30,445 nucleotides of DNA from JAHFJU01 sp964354865 (GTDB lineage: Bacteria > Patescibacteriota > Gracilibacteria > UBA1369 > UM-FILTER-53-11): positions 1 to 30,445 of the forward strand of contig CAYHBN010000008.1 of assembly GCA_964354865.1 (NCBI GenBank), given 5' to 3'. Each line of letters opens with the position of its first letter. The stretch's first letter is position 1. Made by a program: the position numbers and the translations under genes. Below are positions 7,565 through 15,221 of the stretch, piece after piece. The notes below the pieces were generated by a model. That model made no database searches. It was not told the DNA's origin and saw only the letters and a list, made by a program, of their open reading frames with translations.

Positions 7565-9034
7565 ATGATAGTCACACGTTTTGCACCATCACCGACCGGC
7601 TTTGTACACGTAGGATCGCTTCGCACCGCGCTCTACAGCTATTTATTGGCACGCAAATTAGGTGGTAGATTTTTATTGAGGATCGAAGACACCGACCGAA
7701 CGAGACTTGTTGAAGGTGCAGTTGAAAGCTTACTTAAAACGCTTGCATGGTCAGGCATGGATTACGACGAAGGTCCTATCAAAGGAGGCCCGCATGCGCC
7801 GTATGTACAGTCTGAACGATTTGAATTGTATAAAAAAGCGGCTGACGAACTTTTGGCAAAAGGAGCAGCATATTTTTGTTTCTGTACAAGTGAACGACTC
7901 GATGAAATGCGCACACAACAGCAAGCACGAAAACTTGCACCAAAATACGATAGAGCCTGTTTAAAACTCCCAAAAGTTGAAGTCGATAGATTAGTGGCAG
8001 CGGGTACACCCTATGTAGTGCGCCTTAAAATCCCCGATGACCGAAGCGTCATGTGGGACGATGTCGTTCGTGATCGTGTTTCATTTGAAAGCTCGACGAT
8101 CGATGACCAGGTTTTAATGAAGTCAGATGGATTCCCTACCTACCATCTTGCCAATGTTGTTGATGATCACGACATGCAAGTAACACATGTAATTCGTGGC
8201 GAAGAGTGGCTTTCTTCTACGCCAAAACACGTACTATTGTATGAAGCATTTGGGTGGACTTTGCCAACTTTTGCGCACCTTCCCCTGCTCCTAAATAAAG
8301 ATAAAAGCAAACTTTCAAAACGTCAGGGCGATGTAGCGGTTGAGGATTATAAGAATAAAGGGTATCTGCCAGAGGCTCTCGTAAATTTCGTCGCACTATT
8401 GGGCTGGCACCCGGGTGGTGACTCAACCCAAGAAATTTTTAGTATGGATGAGTTGATCGCGAACTTCACGCTAGAAAAAGTGCACAAAGCAGGCGCCGTT
8501 TTTGACGTTGAAAAACTGGATTGGATTAACTGGCAATGGAGACGCCGAAACTTCGATGCAATGCCTGGCGAGTTAACAGAAAAGCTTCTCGTACTGGCAA
8601 AAGAGTACATTCCGAGTGAGTGGTTCGCCGACGAAGTTTTTTTAAAGCGATGCCTAAAAACAGTCGAAGAAAAGGTGATTAAAGAGCCAAAAGAGGTTCC
8701 GACAGACATTGGATTTTATTTTAAAGAGTTAAGCGCCATAAATATGGAGGTTTTGTTGAATCCTAAAATGAAGGTCGACGTAGAGATGGTTAAACGCGTC
8801 TTTGAAAAAACGCTCGAAGTAATTGATACACTCGATTTTACAAGCGACGAAACGTTAAAAACTGGATTAGTCGCGCTCGTGACTGAACTGGGTCTTAAAA
8901 ACGGCCAAGTGTTCTGGCCACTCCGCGTTGCGCTAACCAATGAGCAATTCTCACCAGGGGTTTTCGAAGTTATGTGGGCGCTGGGGAAAGAGCGGGCAAA
9001 AGTGCGAATTTCAAAGGCACTTGCTGGATTATAA
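7565..9034 (+). CDS. gltX: glutamyl-tRNA synthetase
   Basis: 489 aa, normal length. It charges tRNA-Glu with glutamate using ATP; in bacteria lacking GlnRS it also mischarges tRNA-Gln for GatCAB, and which type this is cannot be told here. Class I motifs are clear: the HIGH-like FAPSPTGFVHVG (residues 6-17), EDTDRTR (41-47) and the KMSKS-like KLSKR (249-253). A CFC pair near 105-107 and a YDRAC cysteine near 132 resemble the zinc site of many bacterial GluRS. The C-terminal ~170 residues are the helical anticodon-binding part. The start is fixed by the adjacent promoter and by the conserved N-terminal strand. Confidence 0.95.
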   Translation: MIVTRFAPSPTGFVHVGSLRTALYSYLLARKLGGRFLLRIEDTDRTRLVEGAVESLLKTLAWSGMDYDEGPIKGGPHAPYVQSERFELYKKAADELLAKGAAYFCFCTSERLDEMRTQQQARKLAPKYDRACLKLPKVEVDRLVAAGTPYVVRLKIPDDRSVMWDDVVRDRVSFESSTIDDQVLMKSDGFPTYHLANVVDDHDMQVTHVIRGEEWLSSTPKHVLLYEAFGWTLPTFAHLPLLLNKDKSKLSKRQGDVAVEDYKNKGYLPEALVNFVALLGWHPGGDSTQEIFSMDELIANFTLEKVHKAGAVFDVEKLDWINWQWRRRNFDAMPGELTEKLLVLAKEYIPSEWFADEVFLKRCLKTVEEKVIKEPKEVPTDIGFYFKELSAINMEVLLNPKMKVDVEMVKRVFEKTLEVIDTLDFTSDETLKTGLVALVTELGLKNGQVFWPLRVALTNEQFSPGVFEVMWALGKERAKVRISKALAGL

Positions 9035-9095
9035 AAATAGCGCCAAATCGTTTTCCCGAGAAGTTTTTTACATTATTCAAATTCCCAAGGGACGA

Positions 9096-9134
9096 ACAGA
9101 TGCGACCGCGAGGACGGTAATCTGTCAGATTTTT
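9096..9134 (+). terminator. terminator after gltX
   Basis: Stem ACAGAT/ATCTGT (9096-9101 with 9120-9125) with an inner ACCG/CGGT stem, followed three bases later by ATTTTT. It ends the gltX transcript. Confidence 0.6.
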
Positions 9135-9188
9135 GACTTACCGGCAATCATATGAAAAAATAGACCCTTTTTAACACTACATTAGGGC

Positions 9189-9827
9189 ATGCGCATCGAA
9201 TCAAATCCTCTTTTCATTCCGCCGACAGAAAAACAGCCAATTGTAACAGAGGCAGTTGAAGTTGTACTTGAATCATTGAGACGAAATCTAGCCTACGCTA
9301 CCGGTGAGCACTACAAAGTCACGGCAACCAGAAACCCTCAAGACATGACAATTCATACCAGTGTTTCGAGCAGAAAAAACTGTGAGTGTGAAGCCGGCGT
9401 ATGCGATGCACAAAACATTTTATTCGAAGATTTTTTCGGCAGACTCATATCAGCGGGACACGCACCGGCTAAGTCGATATTATTTGCAAGCTATACCACC
9501 GACTATAAAATATTTGGCACGGATCACTTTCACTGCGACTCAGATTTTGCAATTTGTGCCTATAACAGCCGTCACTTCGAAGTCGTCTCAGGTCCGATTG
9601 AAGTTAACAACATGATGCTTGATGAATATCCCACTGAACTGTGGCGACTTGCACAAACTGAAGTATCAATTGGCACAGGTGTTAAAAAAGCATTAACAGA
9701 CGGCACTGCAAACATAACGACTGTACCTCACCATACAATCACTATCTGCAGAATTACAACACCACACCGTCGAGGAGAATACACGGGAGTAGATGACTGG
9801 AGATTAGTATTGCGCGCAAACTTATAA
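9189..9827 (+). CDS. unknown protein with possible HxD...H metal site
   Basis: 212 aa, family not recognised. Seen: a helical start (residues 15-38), a cysteine cluster (NCECEAGVCD, 64-73), then a beta-rich C-terminal half with HFHCDSDFAICAY (113-125), TITICRITTPHRRGEY (183-198) and DWRLVLRANL at the end. H115-C-D117 together with H193 and the terminal arginines has the order of ligands in cupin-like Fe(II)/2-oxoglutarate oxygenases (HxD...H...R). This is a visual resemblance only. The start ATG lies 5 bases after a -10-like TACATT (9178-9183), again suggesting a leaderless message. Confidence 0.5.
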   Translation: MRIESNPLFIPPTEKQPIVTEAVEVVLESLRRNLAYATGEHYKVTATRNPQDMTIHTSVSSRKNCECEAGVCDAQNILFEDFFGRLISAGHAPAKSILFASYTTDYKIFGTDHFHCDSDFAICAYNSRHFEVVSGPIEVNNMMLDEYPTELWRLAQTEVSIGTGVKKALTDGTANITTVPHHTITICRITTPHRRGEYTGVDDWRLVLRANL

Positions 9828-9951
9828 TTGATGAAACTCACACGGGTGAATAATCAAAAACCACTTGATAAATAATCAAATTTTGCTTATGCCTGGCCAT
9901 GTAAGTTGAACAAAAAAAATCCACTTTTTTTTATTAATAGGGGGAGTATTC
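9828..9951. other. short intergenic region with A/T hairpin
   Basis: It contains two copies of AATAATCAAA (near 9849 and 9875) and an A8/T8 inverted repeat with loop TCCAC (about 9912-9932) that may act as a weak terminator for the upstream gene. The right end carries the ribosome-binding site of the next gene. Confidence 0.35.
9939..9946 (+). promoter_or_regulatory. Shine-Dalgarno site (rare in this window)
   Basis: AGGGGGAG, 5 bases before TTG at 9952. It is the only convincing Shine-Dalgarno sequence I found in the window, and it supports the TTG as the start rather than the ATG at 9967. Confidence 0.6.
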
Positions 9952-10302
9952 TTGTCTTACTTTCTTATGCCATTCGACCTACTCATTGAAGTAATTGCGT
10001 ACATTAAAAAGACCTCAAAGTGCCCGAGCTGTACGGCAAAGTATTACAACGAAGATATTTTTGTTATGTCTACCACTGCCTGTCTTGAAACTGCGATTTG
10101 CTACGGTGTTTTTGCAGTCATTTGCGGCAAGTGCCACATGGAAGGCGCTCTACTTGTTGAAGCGAACGAAAATCGCCCTTACGAAGCAGCTCCAACCTTT
10201 CATTCGAGTGCCATTTCGGTTAACGAAGTACTCGACATGCATAATTTTCTAAAACGCTGGAAAGGCGATGTAAAAGAATTATTTCAAGATAAAAAAGTAT
10301 GA
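9952..10302 (+). CDS. zinc-ribbon protein of a Patescibacteria-type family
   Basis: 116 aa. Two cysteine pairs, KCPSC (~23-27) and CGKC (~58-61), form a probable zinc ribbon. The C-terminus (SVNEVLDMHNFLKRWKGDVKELF) matches a motif I recall from small zinc-ribbon proteins widespread in Patescibacteria ('...VLDFHNFLKNFDGDF'). Their function is unknown; nucleic-acid or ribosome association is often guessed for such proteins. The TTG start is chosen because of the Shine-Dalgarno site. The stop overlaps the ATG of the lipoprotein gene (ATGA), so the two are translationally coupled. Confidence 0.65.
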   Translation: MSYFLMPFDLLIEVIAYIKKTSKCPSCTAKYYNEDIFVMSTTACLETAICYGVFAVICGKCHMEGALLVEANENRPYEAAPTFHSSAISVNEVLDMHNFLKRWKGDVKELFQDKKV

Positions 10303-10580
10303 AACCATCAACTTTTGTAGTAACTCGTTTACTGCCACTTTTAACACTGGTGACACTTACACTCTCGCTTTCAGCATGTGGCGAAAAAGCAGATGAAGTA
10401 AGAACATCAATCCTTAATCAAGCCGAGACAACGGTTAACTCAGTAAAAGACACTGCGACAAACATTAAAGATCAAGCAATAAAGACAAAAGCCTCGGTAG
10501 AGCAGAAGGTTGAAGATGTACAAAATGCCGCAAAAGAGGTCGATGAGGCCGTCAATGCAGTGAAAAAGGCAACGAATTAA
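10299..10580 (+). CDS. small lipoprotein with coiled-coil body
   Basis: 93 aa. Residues 1-27 form a lipoprotein signal with the lipobox LSAC at 24-27, so lipidation at Cys27 and anchoring to the outer face of the membrane are likely. The rest is one long amphipathic helix with regular Val/Ile/Ala and Lys/Glu spacing (VNSVKDTATNIKDQAIK... VEQKVEDVQNAAKEVDEAV), resembling LEA/apolipoprotein-like or coiled-coil helices. It overlaps the zinc-ribbon gene by 4 bases. Function unknown; a membrane-spacing or stress role would be guesswork. Confidence 0.65.
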   Translation: MKPSTFVVTRLLPLLTLVTLTLSLSACGEKADEVRTSILNQAETTVNSVKDTATNIKDQAIKTKASVEQKVEDVQNAAKEVDEAVNAVKKATN

Positions 10581-10622
10581 GAAAGATCGAGTTCGAACGC
10601 TGCTGCGAATTAAGCCTAAATA

Positions 10623-10631
10623 TGGTATACT
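10623..10631 (+). promoter_or_regulatory. extended -10 promoter of pta-ackA, leaderless layout
   Basis: TGGTATACT, extended -10, with 7 bases (10632-10638) before the ATG of pta at 10639. Transcription would start at or one base from the A of the start codon. Confidence 0.65.
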
Positions 10632-10638
10632 GTACGGA

Positions 10639-11667
10639 ATGAATACCTCATTTCTTAATGATATTTCAGAGCGTGCAAAACAAAAGCCCGCACGAGTTTT
10701 ATTGCCTGAAACCGACGACGAACGGACTTTGTTAGCTGCCGCCAAAATTGCTGAACAGAAAATTGCGATTCCGGTACTTGTCGGAAATAAAAATGAGATT
10801 TTGGCGCGAGCAGAAAAACTGGGTATTCATAGTGCATTGGAATCCTTAGAATATATTGATATAAAAAACGATACAGAGCGCCTTGAACGGTATGCACAGG
10901 CACTTTTTGAACAACGAAAAACAAAAGGAGTGACGATTGAACAGGCGCGCGAACTGATGAAAGATTTGAACTACTTTAGTGTCATGGTTATTCAAATGGG
11001 TGACGCCGATGGCATGGTTACAGGAGCAAATAGCCCAAGCCACGATACGCTCCGACCCGCTTTACAAATTATTAAAACAAAAGAAAAGTTCCACAAAGTT
11101 TCAGGTTTTTTCTTCATGGTGCTTGAAAAACGACTACTCTTATTTGCCGACTGCATGGTGAATATTGAGCCAAGTTCACACGAACTGGCCGAAATAGCCA
11201 TAGATACGGCAGAAACAGCGTGTCGTTTTGGAATCAAACCAAAGATTGCAATGCTCTCTTTTTCGACAAATGGATCAGCGAAACACCCAAATATAGACCG
11301 CGTTCGCGAGGCAACACAAATGGTAAACACATGGCGACCTGACCTACTCTGCGAAGGCGAAATGCAGGTTGATGCGGCACTAGTGCCTAACGTATGTGCG
11401 AAAAAATTCCCTTCTTCGAAGATTATGGGAGATGCGAATATTCTTGTGTTCCCAAATCTTGAAGCGGCAAATATTGCATACAAACTCGTCGAACGACTGG
11501 CAGGCGCCGAAGCGATTGGACCTATTTTGCAAGGATTAACGAAGCCAATCAATGACCTTTCAAGAGGATGTAGTGTCGATGACATTGTCTATCTTGCGGC
11601 GATAACCTCAATCGAGGCACAAGAAGGGCCCCTTGCAGAAGGCGGCAGTTTTTGCAGAGTAAAATAA
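10639..11667 (+). CDS. pta: phosphate acetyltransferase
   Basis: 342 aa, the length of the short, single-domain bacterial Pta. It converts acetyl-CoA and phosphate to acetyl phosphate and CoA in the cytoplasm. Family signatures: LLPETDDERTL near the start, MGDADGMVTGANSPSHDTLRPALQII (~115-140), MLSFSTNGSAKHP (~204-216), CEGEMQVDAALVP and the PNLEAANIAYKL segment. The last base of its TAA is the A of the ackA ATG (TAATG), giving tight coupling. With ackA it forms the acetate/ATP-generating pathway common in fermentative Patescibacteria. Confidence 0.95.
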   Translation: MNTSFLNDISERAKQKPARVLLPETDDERTLLAAAKIAEQKIAIPVLVGNKNEILARAEKLGIHSALESLEYIDIKNDTERLERYAQALFEQRKTKGVTIEQARELMKDLNYFSVMVIQMGDADGMVTGANSPSHDTLRPALQIIKTKEKFHKVSGFFFMVLEKRLLLFADCMVNIEPSSHELAEIAIDTAETACRFGIKPKIAMLSFSTNGSAKHPNIDRVREATQMVNTWRPDLLCEGEMQVDAALVPNVCAKKFPSSKIMGDANILVFPNLEAANIAYKLVERLAGAEAIGPILQGLTKPINDLSRGCSVDDIVYLAAITSIEAQEGPLAEGGSFCRVK

Positions 11668-12752
11668 TGGTTATGAAATCAAAAAAATATATTCTCGTCT
11701 ACAACTCAGGATCGTCGTCACTCAAATATAAATTATTTGAGAAAAAATCACGTACTCTTTTACAGGTACACGAAGGACACATCGACAACCACGGAAAAGC
11801 ACTATTAAACATTCACTCTCTTGTAGCAGAGAGCCTTGCATCGCTTCTTAAAAGCAAAATTACATCTCTCAAAGAAATTGTAGCCATAGGGCACCGCGTG
11901 GTACACGGTGGCGAAATGTTCAAAGAGCCAACGATTACTACGAAAACAGCACTCTCAAAATTAAAAAAATTAAACGATTTAGCACCCCTTCATAATCCTG
12001 TTAACTGCTCAGTTATCGAAGCGTGTATGTCACTTGTACCTCATGCAAAACAGGTCGCGATTTTCGACACGGCATTTCATCAGACTATTCCGGAACATGC
12101 CTATTTGTATGCGGTTCCCTACGAGTGGTATACAAAATTGGGCATTCGTCGATACGGTTTTCACGGAACCAGTCACGAGTATGTGTACTCATTGGCACGC
12201 AAAAAACTGGGTACTGCAAAGACTCGCCGCGCGGTGACGTGTCATCTTGGCAATGGGTGTAGTATTACCGCTATTAAAAATGGAAAAGTAATCGACACAA
12301 GTATGGGCTTCACTCCGCTTGAAGGAGTACCTATGGGAACGCGTAGCGGAAGTATTGATCCTTCTATTATTTTTTACCTCGCAAAACATGGAGTTTCTCT
12401 TGAACATATTGAGAAGACGCTCTTATACGACTCAGGTTTAAAAGGTCTTTCGCAGCTTTCATCAGATGTTCGTGACCTACACTCGGCTACCAAAAAAGAG
12501 GGTACATATGTGCGCGCTTCGCGCGCACTGGACGTGTACTGCTATGCAATTACGAAATATATTGGAGCGTACGCAACAATTTTAGGAGGATTAGACGCAG
12601 TCATATTTACAGGAGGCACCGGGGAAAATGCTGAGTATCTGCGAGAACAGATAACGCGCGAATTAGCCGTGTTTAAGCCATTTAAAACACTCGTTATTCA
12701 TACCGACGAAGAACGAGCAATAGCAGAGAAAACCGTAAAACTGATTACTTGA
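11667..12752 (+). CDS. ackA: acetate kinase
   Basis: 361 aa, somewhat shorter than the usual ~400. It transfers phosphate from acetyl phosphate to ADP, giving acetate and ATP. Seen: NSGSSSLKY near the N-terminus, HRVVHGG, FDTAFHQTIP, YGFHGTSHEYV, CHLGNGCSI, GVPMGTRSGSIDPSI and FTGGTGENA, the ASKHA-fold phosphate and adenosine motifs. I chose the ATG at 11667 because it overlaps the pta stop by one base (TAATG); an in-frame TTG at 11652 and an ATG at 11673 are alternatives. The missing length is distributed in loops; no catalytic motif is lost. Confidence 0.93.
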   Translation: MVMKSKKYILVYNSGSSSLKYKLFEKKSRTLLQVHEGHIDNHGKALLNIHSLVAESLASLLKSKITSLKEIVAIGHRVVHGGEMFKEPTITTKTALSKLKKLNDLAPLHNPVNCSVIEACMSLVPHAKQVAIFDTAFHQTIPEHAYLYAVPYEWYTKLGIRRYGFHGTSHEYVYSLARKKLGTAKTRRAVTCHLGNGCSITAIKNGKVIDTSMGFTPLEGVPMGTRSGSIDPSIIFYLAKHGVSLEHIEKTLLYDSGLKGLSQLSSDVRDLHSATKKEGTYVRASRALDVYCYAITKYIGAYATILGGLDAVIFTGGTGENAEYLREQITRELAVFKPFKTLVIHTDEERAIAEKTVKLIT

Positions 12753-12785
12753 TAAGGGCATGAATATAGGGCGCTAAAAAAAACC

Positions 12786-12813
12786 TTGACTTTAAATAAA
12801 TTATATATAGTAT
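12786..12813 (+). promoter_or_regulatory. trpR promoter
   Basis: TTGACT (12786-12791) with a -10 TAGTAT at 12808-12813 (16-base spacer; overlapping TATAGT and TATATG are alternatives). The trp operator begins two bases after it, covering the transcription start. Confidence 0.6.
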
Positions 12814-12815
12814 AT

Positions 12816-12833
12816 GTACTGTTTTAGCAGTAC
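12816..12833 (+). promoter_or_regulatory. TrpR operator 1 (trpR autoregulation)
   Basis: GTACTGTTTTAGCAGTAC: half-sites GTACTGTT and AGCAGTAC around a 2-base centre, 7 of 8 positions symmetric. The same sequence with perfect symmetry recurs at 15172. It keeps the GTACT...AGTAC frame of the E. coli trp operator (GTACTAGTTAACTAGTAC). Its position over the start site predicts repression by TrpR with bound tryptophan. Confidence 0.7.
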
Positions 12834-12848
12834 TAACTTTTTTCTCTT

Positions 12849-13130
12849 ATGAAGATCTCAAAAAAAATGCAGGGATACCTCGACGAACTTTATGTCGCTT
12901 TTGCACGTATTAAGACGAAAAAAGACTCTGCGTTATTTTTAGAAGACTTTCTTACCCCACGCGAATTGAGCGATGTCGCCTTAAGATGGCAACTTGTGAA
13001 ACGCCTTGCAAAGAACATGCCCCACCGCGCTATTAGCGAGGAACTCGGCGTCAGCATTGCGAAGGTAACACGAGGCTCAAAGGCTTTACAGAAGACCTCA
13101 GGAGCATTCAGCAAGTTACTACGCAAATAG
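12849..13130 (+). CDS. trpR: Trp repressor (TrpR family)
   Basis: 93 aa, all-helical, typical TrpR/YerC size. The core signatures are present: LTPRELSDVALRWQLV (residues 35-50) and the helix-turn-helix AISEELGVSIAKVTRGSKAL (61-80), which parallels '[20 protein letters not shown]' of E. coli TrpR. TrpR dimers bind tryptophan and then repress trp promoters. Location directly ahead of trpE, with matching operators at its own promoter and before trpD, strongly supports a tryptophan-responsive role rather than the uncharacterised YerC role. It is followed by a terminator-like hairpin. Confidence 0.85.
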   Translation: MKISKKMQGYLDELYVAFARIKTKKDSALFLEDFLTPRELSDVALRWQLVKRLAKNMPHRAISEELGVSIAKVTRGSKALQKTSGAFSKLLRK

Positions 13131-13165
13131 CGACGATATTCCACTACAAACGCACACGGCATTGC

Positions 13166-13200
13166 AAGGCACTCGATTTATTCGGTGCCTTTTTTATTTT
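13166..13200 (+). terminator. terminator or attenuator between trpR and trpE
   Basis: Stem AAGGCAC/GTGCCTT (13166-13172 with 13185-13191) extended by a CGA/TCG inner stem, then TTTTATTTT. It ends only 2 bases before the trpE ATG at 13203. No Trp-codon leader peptide is visible, so classical ribosome-mediated attenuation is not supported. It may simply limit read-through from trpR. Confidence 0.65.
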
Positions 13201-13202
13201 AT

Positions 13203-14543
13203 ATGTACACTTTTACACACACACAATCCATAACTCCCCTTCTCGACCCCGTTGACCTCTATGAGCAACTAATAGAGAATGAGAACTATTCGTTTTTATA
13301 TGAAAGCGCCGAGTATCACCGTAAAAAAGGACGATACACCTTCATGGGCTTTTCTACACAACGAATTTTTAATGCAGATGCCGGCTTAACCCACAACTTC
13401 TTCGACGATTTAAAAAACGAAATAAAGAAAATCAACACTGAGGCGAGCGGCAGCGTCTTTCCGCATTCCCCTGCCCTATTCGGGTACATTAGTTTTGAAG
13501 CTGCTCGCTTTGTAGAAGGCGTTCAAATGCATGAGTCACAGAGCACAATTCCCGATGCAATACTTTTTGAACCGGCGCTGTACATTGTCGTAGATCATAC
13601 AAAAAACATGCTTACGATACACGCAGCAACACAAGAATTATTAAAGAGTGGAATTAACGCAGCAAACGCAACAAAAGAGAAATTGACGCAAACAAGTGAC
13701 GAAGCAACGCTCACTGAATTACATATAAATGATATTCCTCTCACTCAATCCGAATCGTTTAGAAACGCCTTTAATAAGGCAAAAGAATACATTGAAAGCG
13801 GAGACTTGATGCAAGTTGTCATATCGCAGAGATTTGAGCAATCAACAGAAAAGTCGCCGTTGGAGTTGTATAAAATCCTTAAAAAACTTTCACCATCGCC
13901 GTATCAATATCTACTCACTTTTCCAAAATTTAGCATTATTGGCAGCTCACCCGAAACGCTTGTGCGCGTTGAAAATGGCACGGTTATTACACGACCAATC
14001 GCTGGAACTCGCCGACGAGGAATAACTACACAAGAAGATGAGCAACTCGCTCAAGAACTGCTCATCGACGAAAAAGAACGCGCAGAACATGCCATGCTCG
14101 TTGACCTGGGACGAAACGATTTGGGCAAAGTATGCGAACCGGGCAGTGTAACAGTAACCCACAAATGCGACCTCGAAAAATTCAGCACCGTTATGCACCT
14201 TGTCTCTGAAGTATGCGGCAAACTTCGCTCTGACAAAGATTGCGTTGATGCGTTTACCGCCTGTTTCCCCGCAGGAACACTCTCAGGAGCACCTAAAAAA
14301 CGCGCCCTAGAACGCATTATTGAGCTTGAAAATACACCTCGCGGCATTTATGGTGGTGCCGTTGGATACATAGACTGCACGGGATCAATGGACTTTGCTA
14401 TCGCGATTCGCACCATGTTACATACTGGCACATCAGTACTCCTACAAGCAGGAGCAGGAATCGTGGCGGACTCGCAGGCACAAAATGAAGATGCTGAATG
14501 CAGAAATAAAATGAAAGCTCCGTATTACTCGCTCGTATCCTAA
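13203..14543 (+). CDS. trpE: anthranilate synthase component I
   Basis: 446 aa. It makes anthranilate from chorismate with ammonia supplied by TrpG. The C-terminal chorismate-binding domain is complete: SGDLMQVVISQRF, GSSPETLVRV, ITRPIAGTRRRG, DEKERAEHAMLVDLGRNDLG, FPAGTLSGAPKKRALE, YGGAVGYID and QAGAGIVADS. Near the N-terminus, FLYESAE is comparable to the LLES-type feedback site, so tryptophan inhibition is likely. The frame is open upstream to a GTG at 13185, but that codon lies in the terminator stem, so I use the ATG at 13203. Nine bases separate it from trpG. Confidence 0.93.
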   Translation: MYTFTHTQSITPLLDPVDLYEQLIENENYSFLYESAEYHRKKGRYTFMGFSTQRIFNADAGLTHNFFDDLKNEIKKINTEASGSVFPHSPALFGYISFEAARFVEGVQMHESQSTIPDAILFEPALYIVVDHTKNMLTIHAATQELLKSGINAANATKEKLTQTSDEATLTELHINDIPLTQSESFRNAFNKAKEYIESGDLMQVVISQRFEQSTEKSPLELYKILKKLSPSPYQYLLTFPKFSIIGSSPETLVRVENGTVITRPIAGTRRRGITTQEDEQLAQELLIDEKERAEHAMLVDLGRNDLGKVCEPGSVTVTHKCDLEKFSTVMHLVSEVCGKLRSDKDCVDAFTACFPAGTLSGAPKKRALERIIELENTPRGIYGGAVGYIDCTGSMDFAIAIRTMLHTGTSVLLQAGAGIVADSQAQNEDAECRNKMKAPYYSLVS

Positions 14544-14552
14544 CCACTCCCC

Positions 14553-15131
14553 ATGAAACTTCTCATTATCGACAACTTTGATTCGTTTACCTATAACATG
14601 TACCAATACTGCGCAGAGCTGGGTGTGATTGCACATGTGGTAAAAAACAATGAACTCACTCTCGAGCAAATTCGTGATGGCAATTATTCCCATATTATTA
14701 TTTCTCCGGGACCAGGTTCTCCTGACAATGAAAAGGATTTTGGGGTCTGCGAACAAGTCATACTCACCTTTACAAACACGCCAATTTTAGGAGTATGCCT
14801 GGGACACCAAGGGATTGTACATGCACTTGGCGGAAACGTAATTCGCGCACCAAAACCAATGCACGGAAAAACAAGTAACGTCACTCTCAACACGACTTCT
14901 AAAATTTTTGATGGAATGCCACCTACTATCGAGGTCATGCGATACCACTCATTACTCGTCGATAAAGAGACACTTCCCAAAGAGTTAAAGATTATTAGCG
15001 AGACCAAAGAAGATGGCTTAATTATGGGGATAGAACACACTTTACGACCACTTTGGGGCGTACAGTTTCACCCTGAAAGCATCGGGACTCTTGAGGGGAT
15101 CACTATTCTCAAAAATTTCCTCGCTCAGTAG
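14553..15131 (+). CDS. trpG: anthranilate synthase glutamine amidotransferase
   Basis: 192 aa, class I glutamine amidotransferase that feeds ammonia to TrpE. Seen: DNFDSFTYN (residues 7-15), the oxyanion motif SPGPGSPD (51-58), nucleophile Cys82 in GVCLGHQ, and His173/Glu175 in FHPES. It is a free-standing subunit, not fused to TrpE or TrpD. PabA and TrpG are hard to separate by sequence; the operon position says TrpG. A pyrimidine-rich stretch, not a Shine-Dalgarno site, precedes the ATG. Confidence 0.93.
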   Translation: MKLLIIDNFDSFTYNMYQYCAELGVIAHVVKNNELTLEQIRDGNYSHIIISPGPGSPDNEKDFGVCEQVILTFTNTPILGVCLGHQGIVHALGGNVIRAPKPMHGKTSNVTLNTTSKIFDGMPPTIEVMRYHSLLVDKETLPKELKIISETKEDGLIMGIEHTLRPLWGVQFHPESIGTLEGITILKNFLAQ

Positions 15132-15171
15132 TCCTGAACTTTCTACTCATAGTTTATATTTTGCCATACGC

Positions 15172-15189
15172 GTACTGCTACAGCAGTAC
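15172..15189 (+). promoter_or_regulatory. TrpR operator 2 (before trpD)
   Basis: GTACTGCTACAGCAGTAC, a perfect 8-2-8 palindrome, almost identical to operator 1 at 12816. It lies in the 90-base trpG-trpD gap. A -10-like TATATT at 15155-15160 would put it over positions +5 to +22; a second candidate, TACATT at 15204-15209, would put it over the -35. Either way a TrpR-repressed internal promoter for trpD-C/B-A is expected. Confidence 0.72.
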
Positions 15190-15221
15190 ATAGGCCAACC
15201 TACTACATTATCTACTACACC

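Noticed and set aside
10992..11585. 197-aa open frame antisense to pta
   Set aside because: Composition is a shadow of the conserved Pta frame, with no promoter or family features.
13185..13202. GTG start for trpE
   Set aside because: It falls in the terminator stem and adds only MPFLFY; the ATG at 13203 is the better start.
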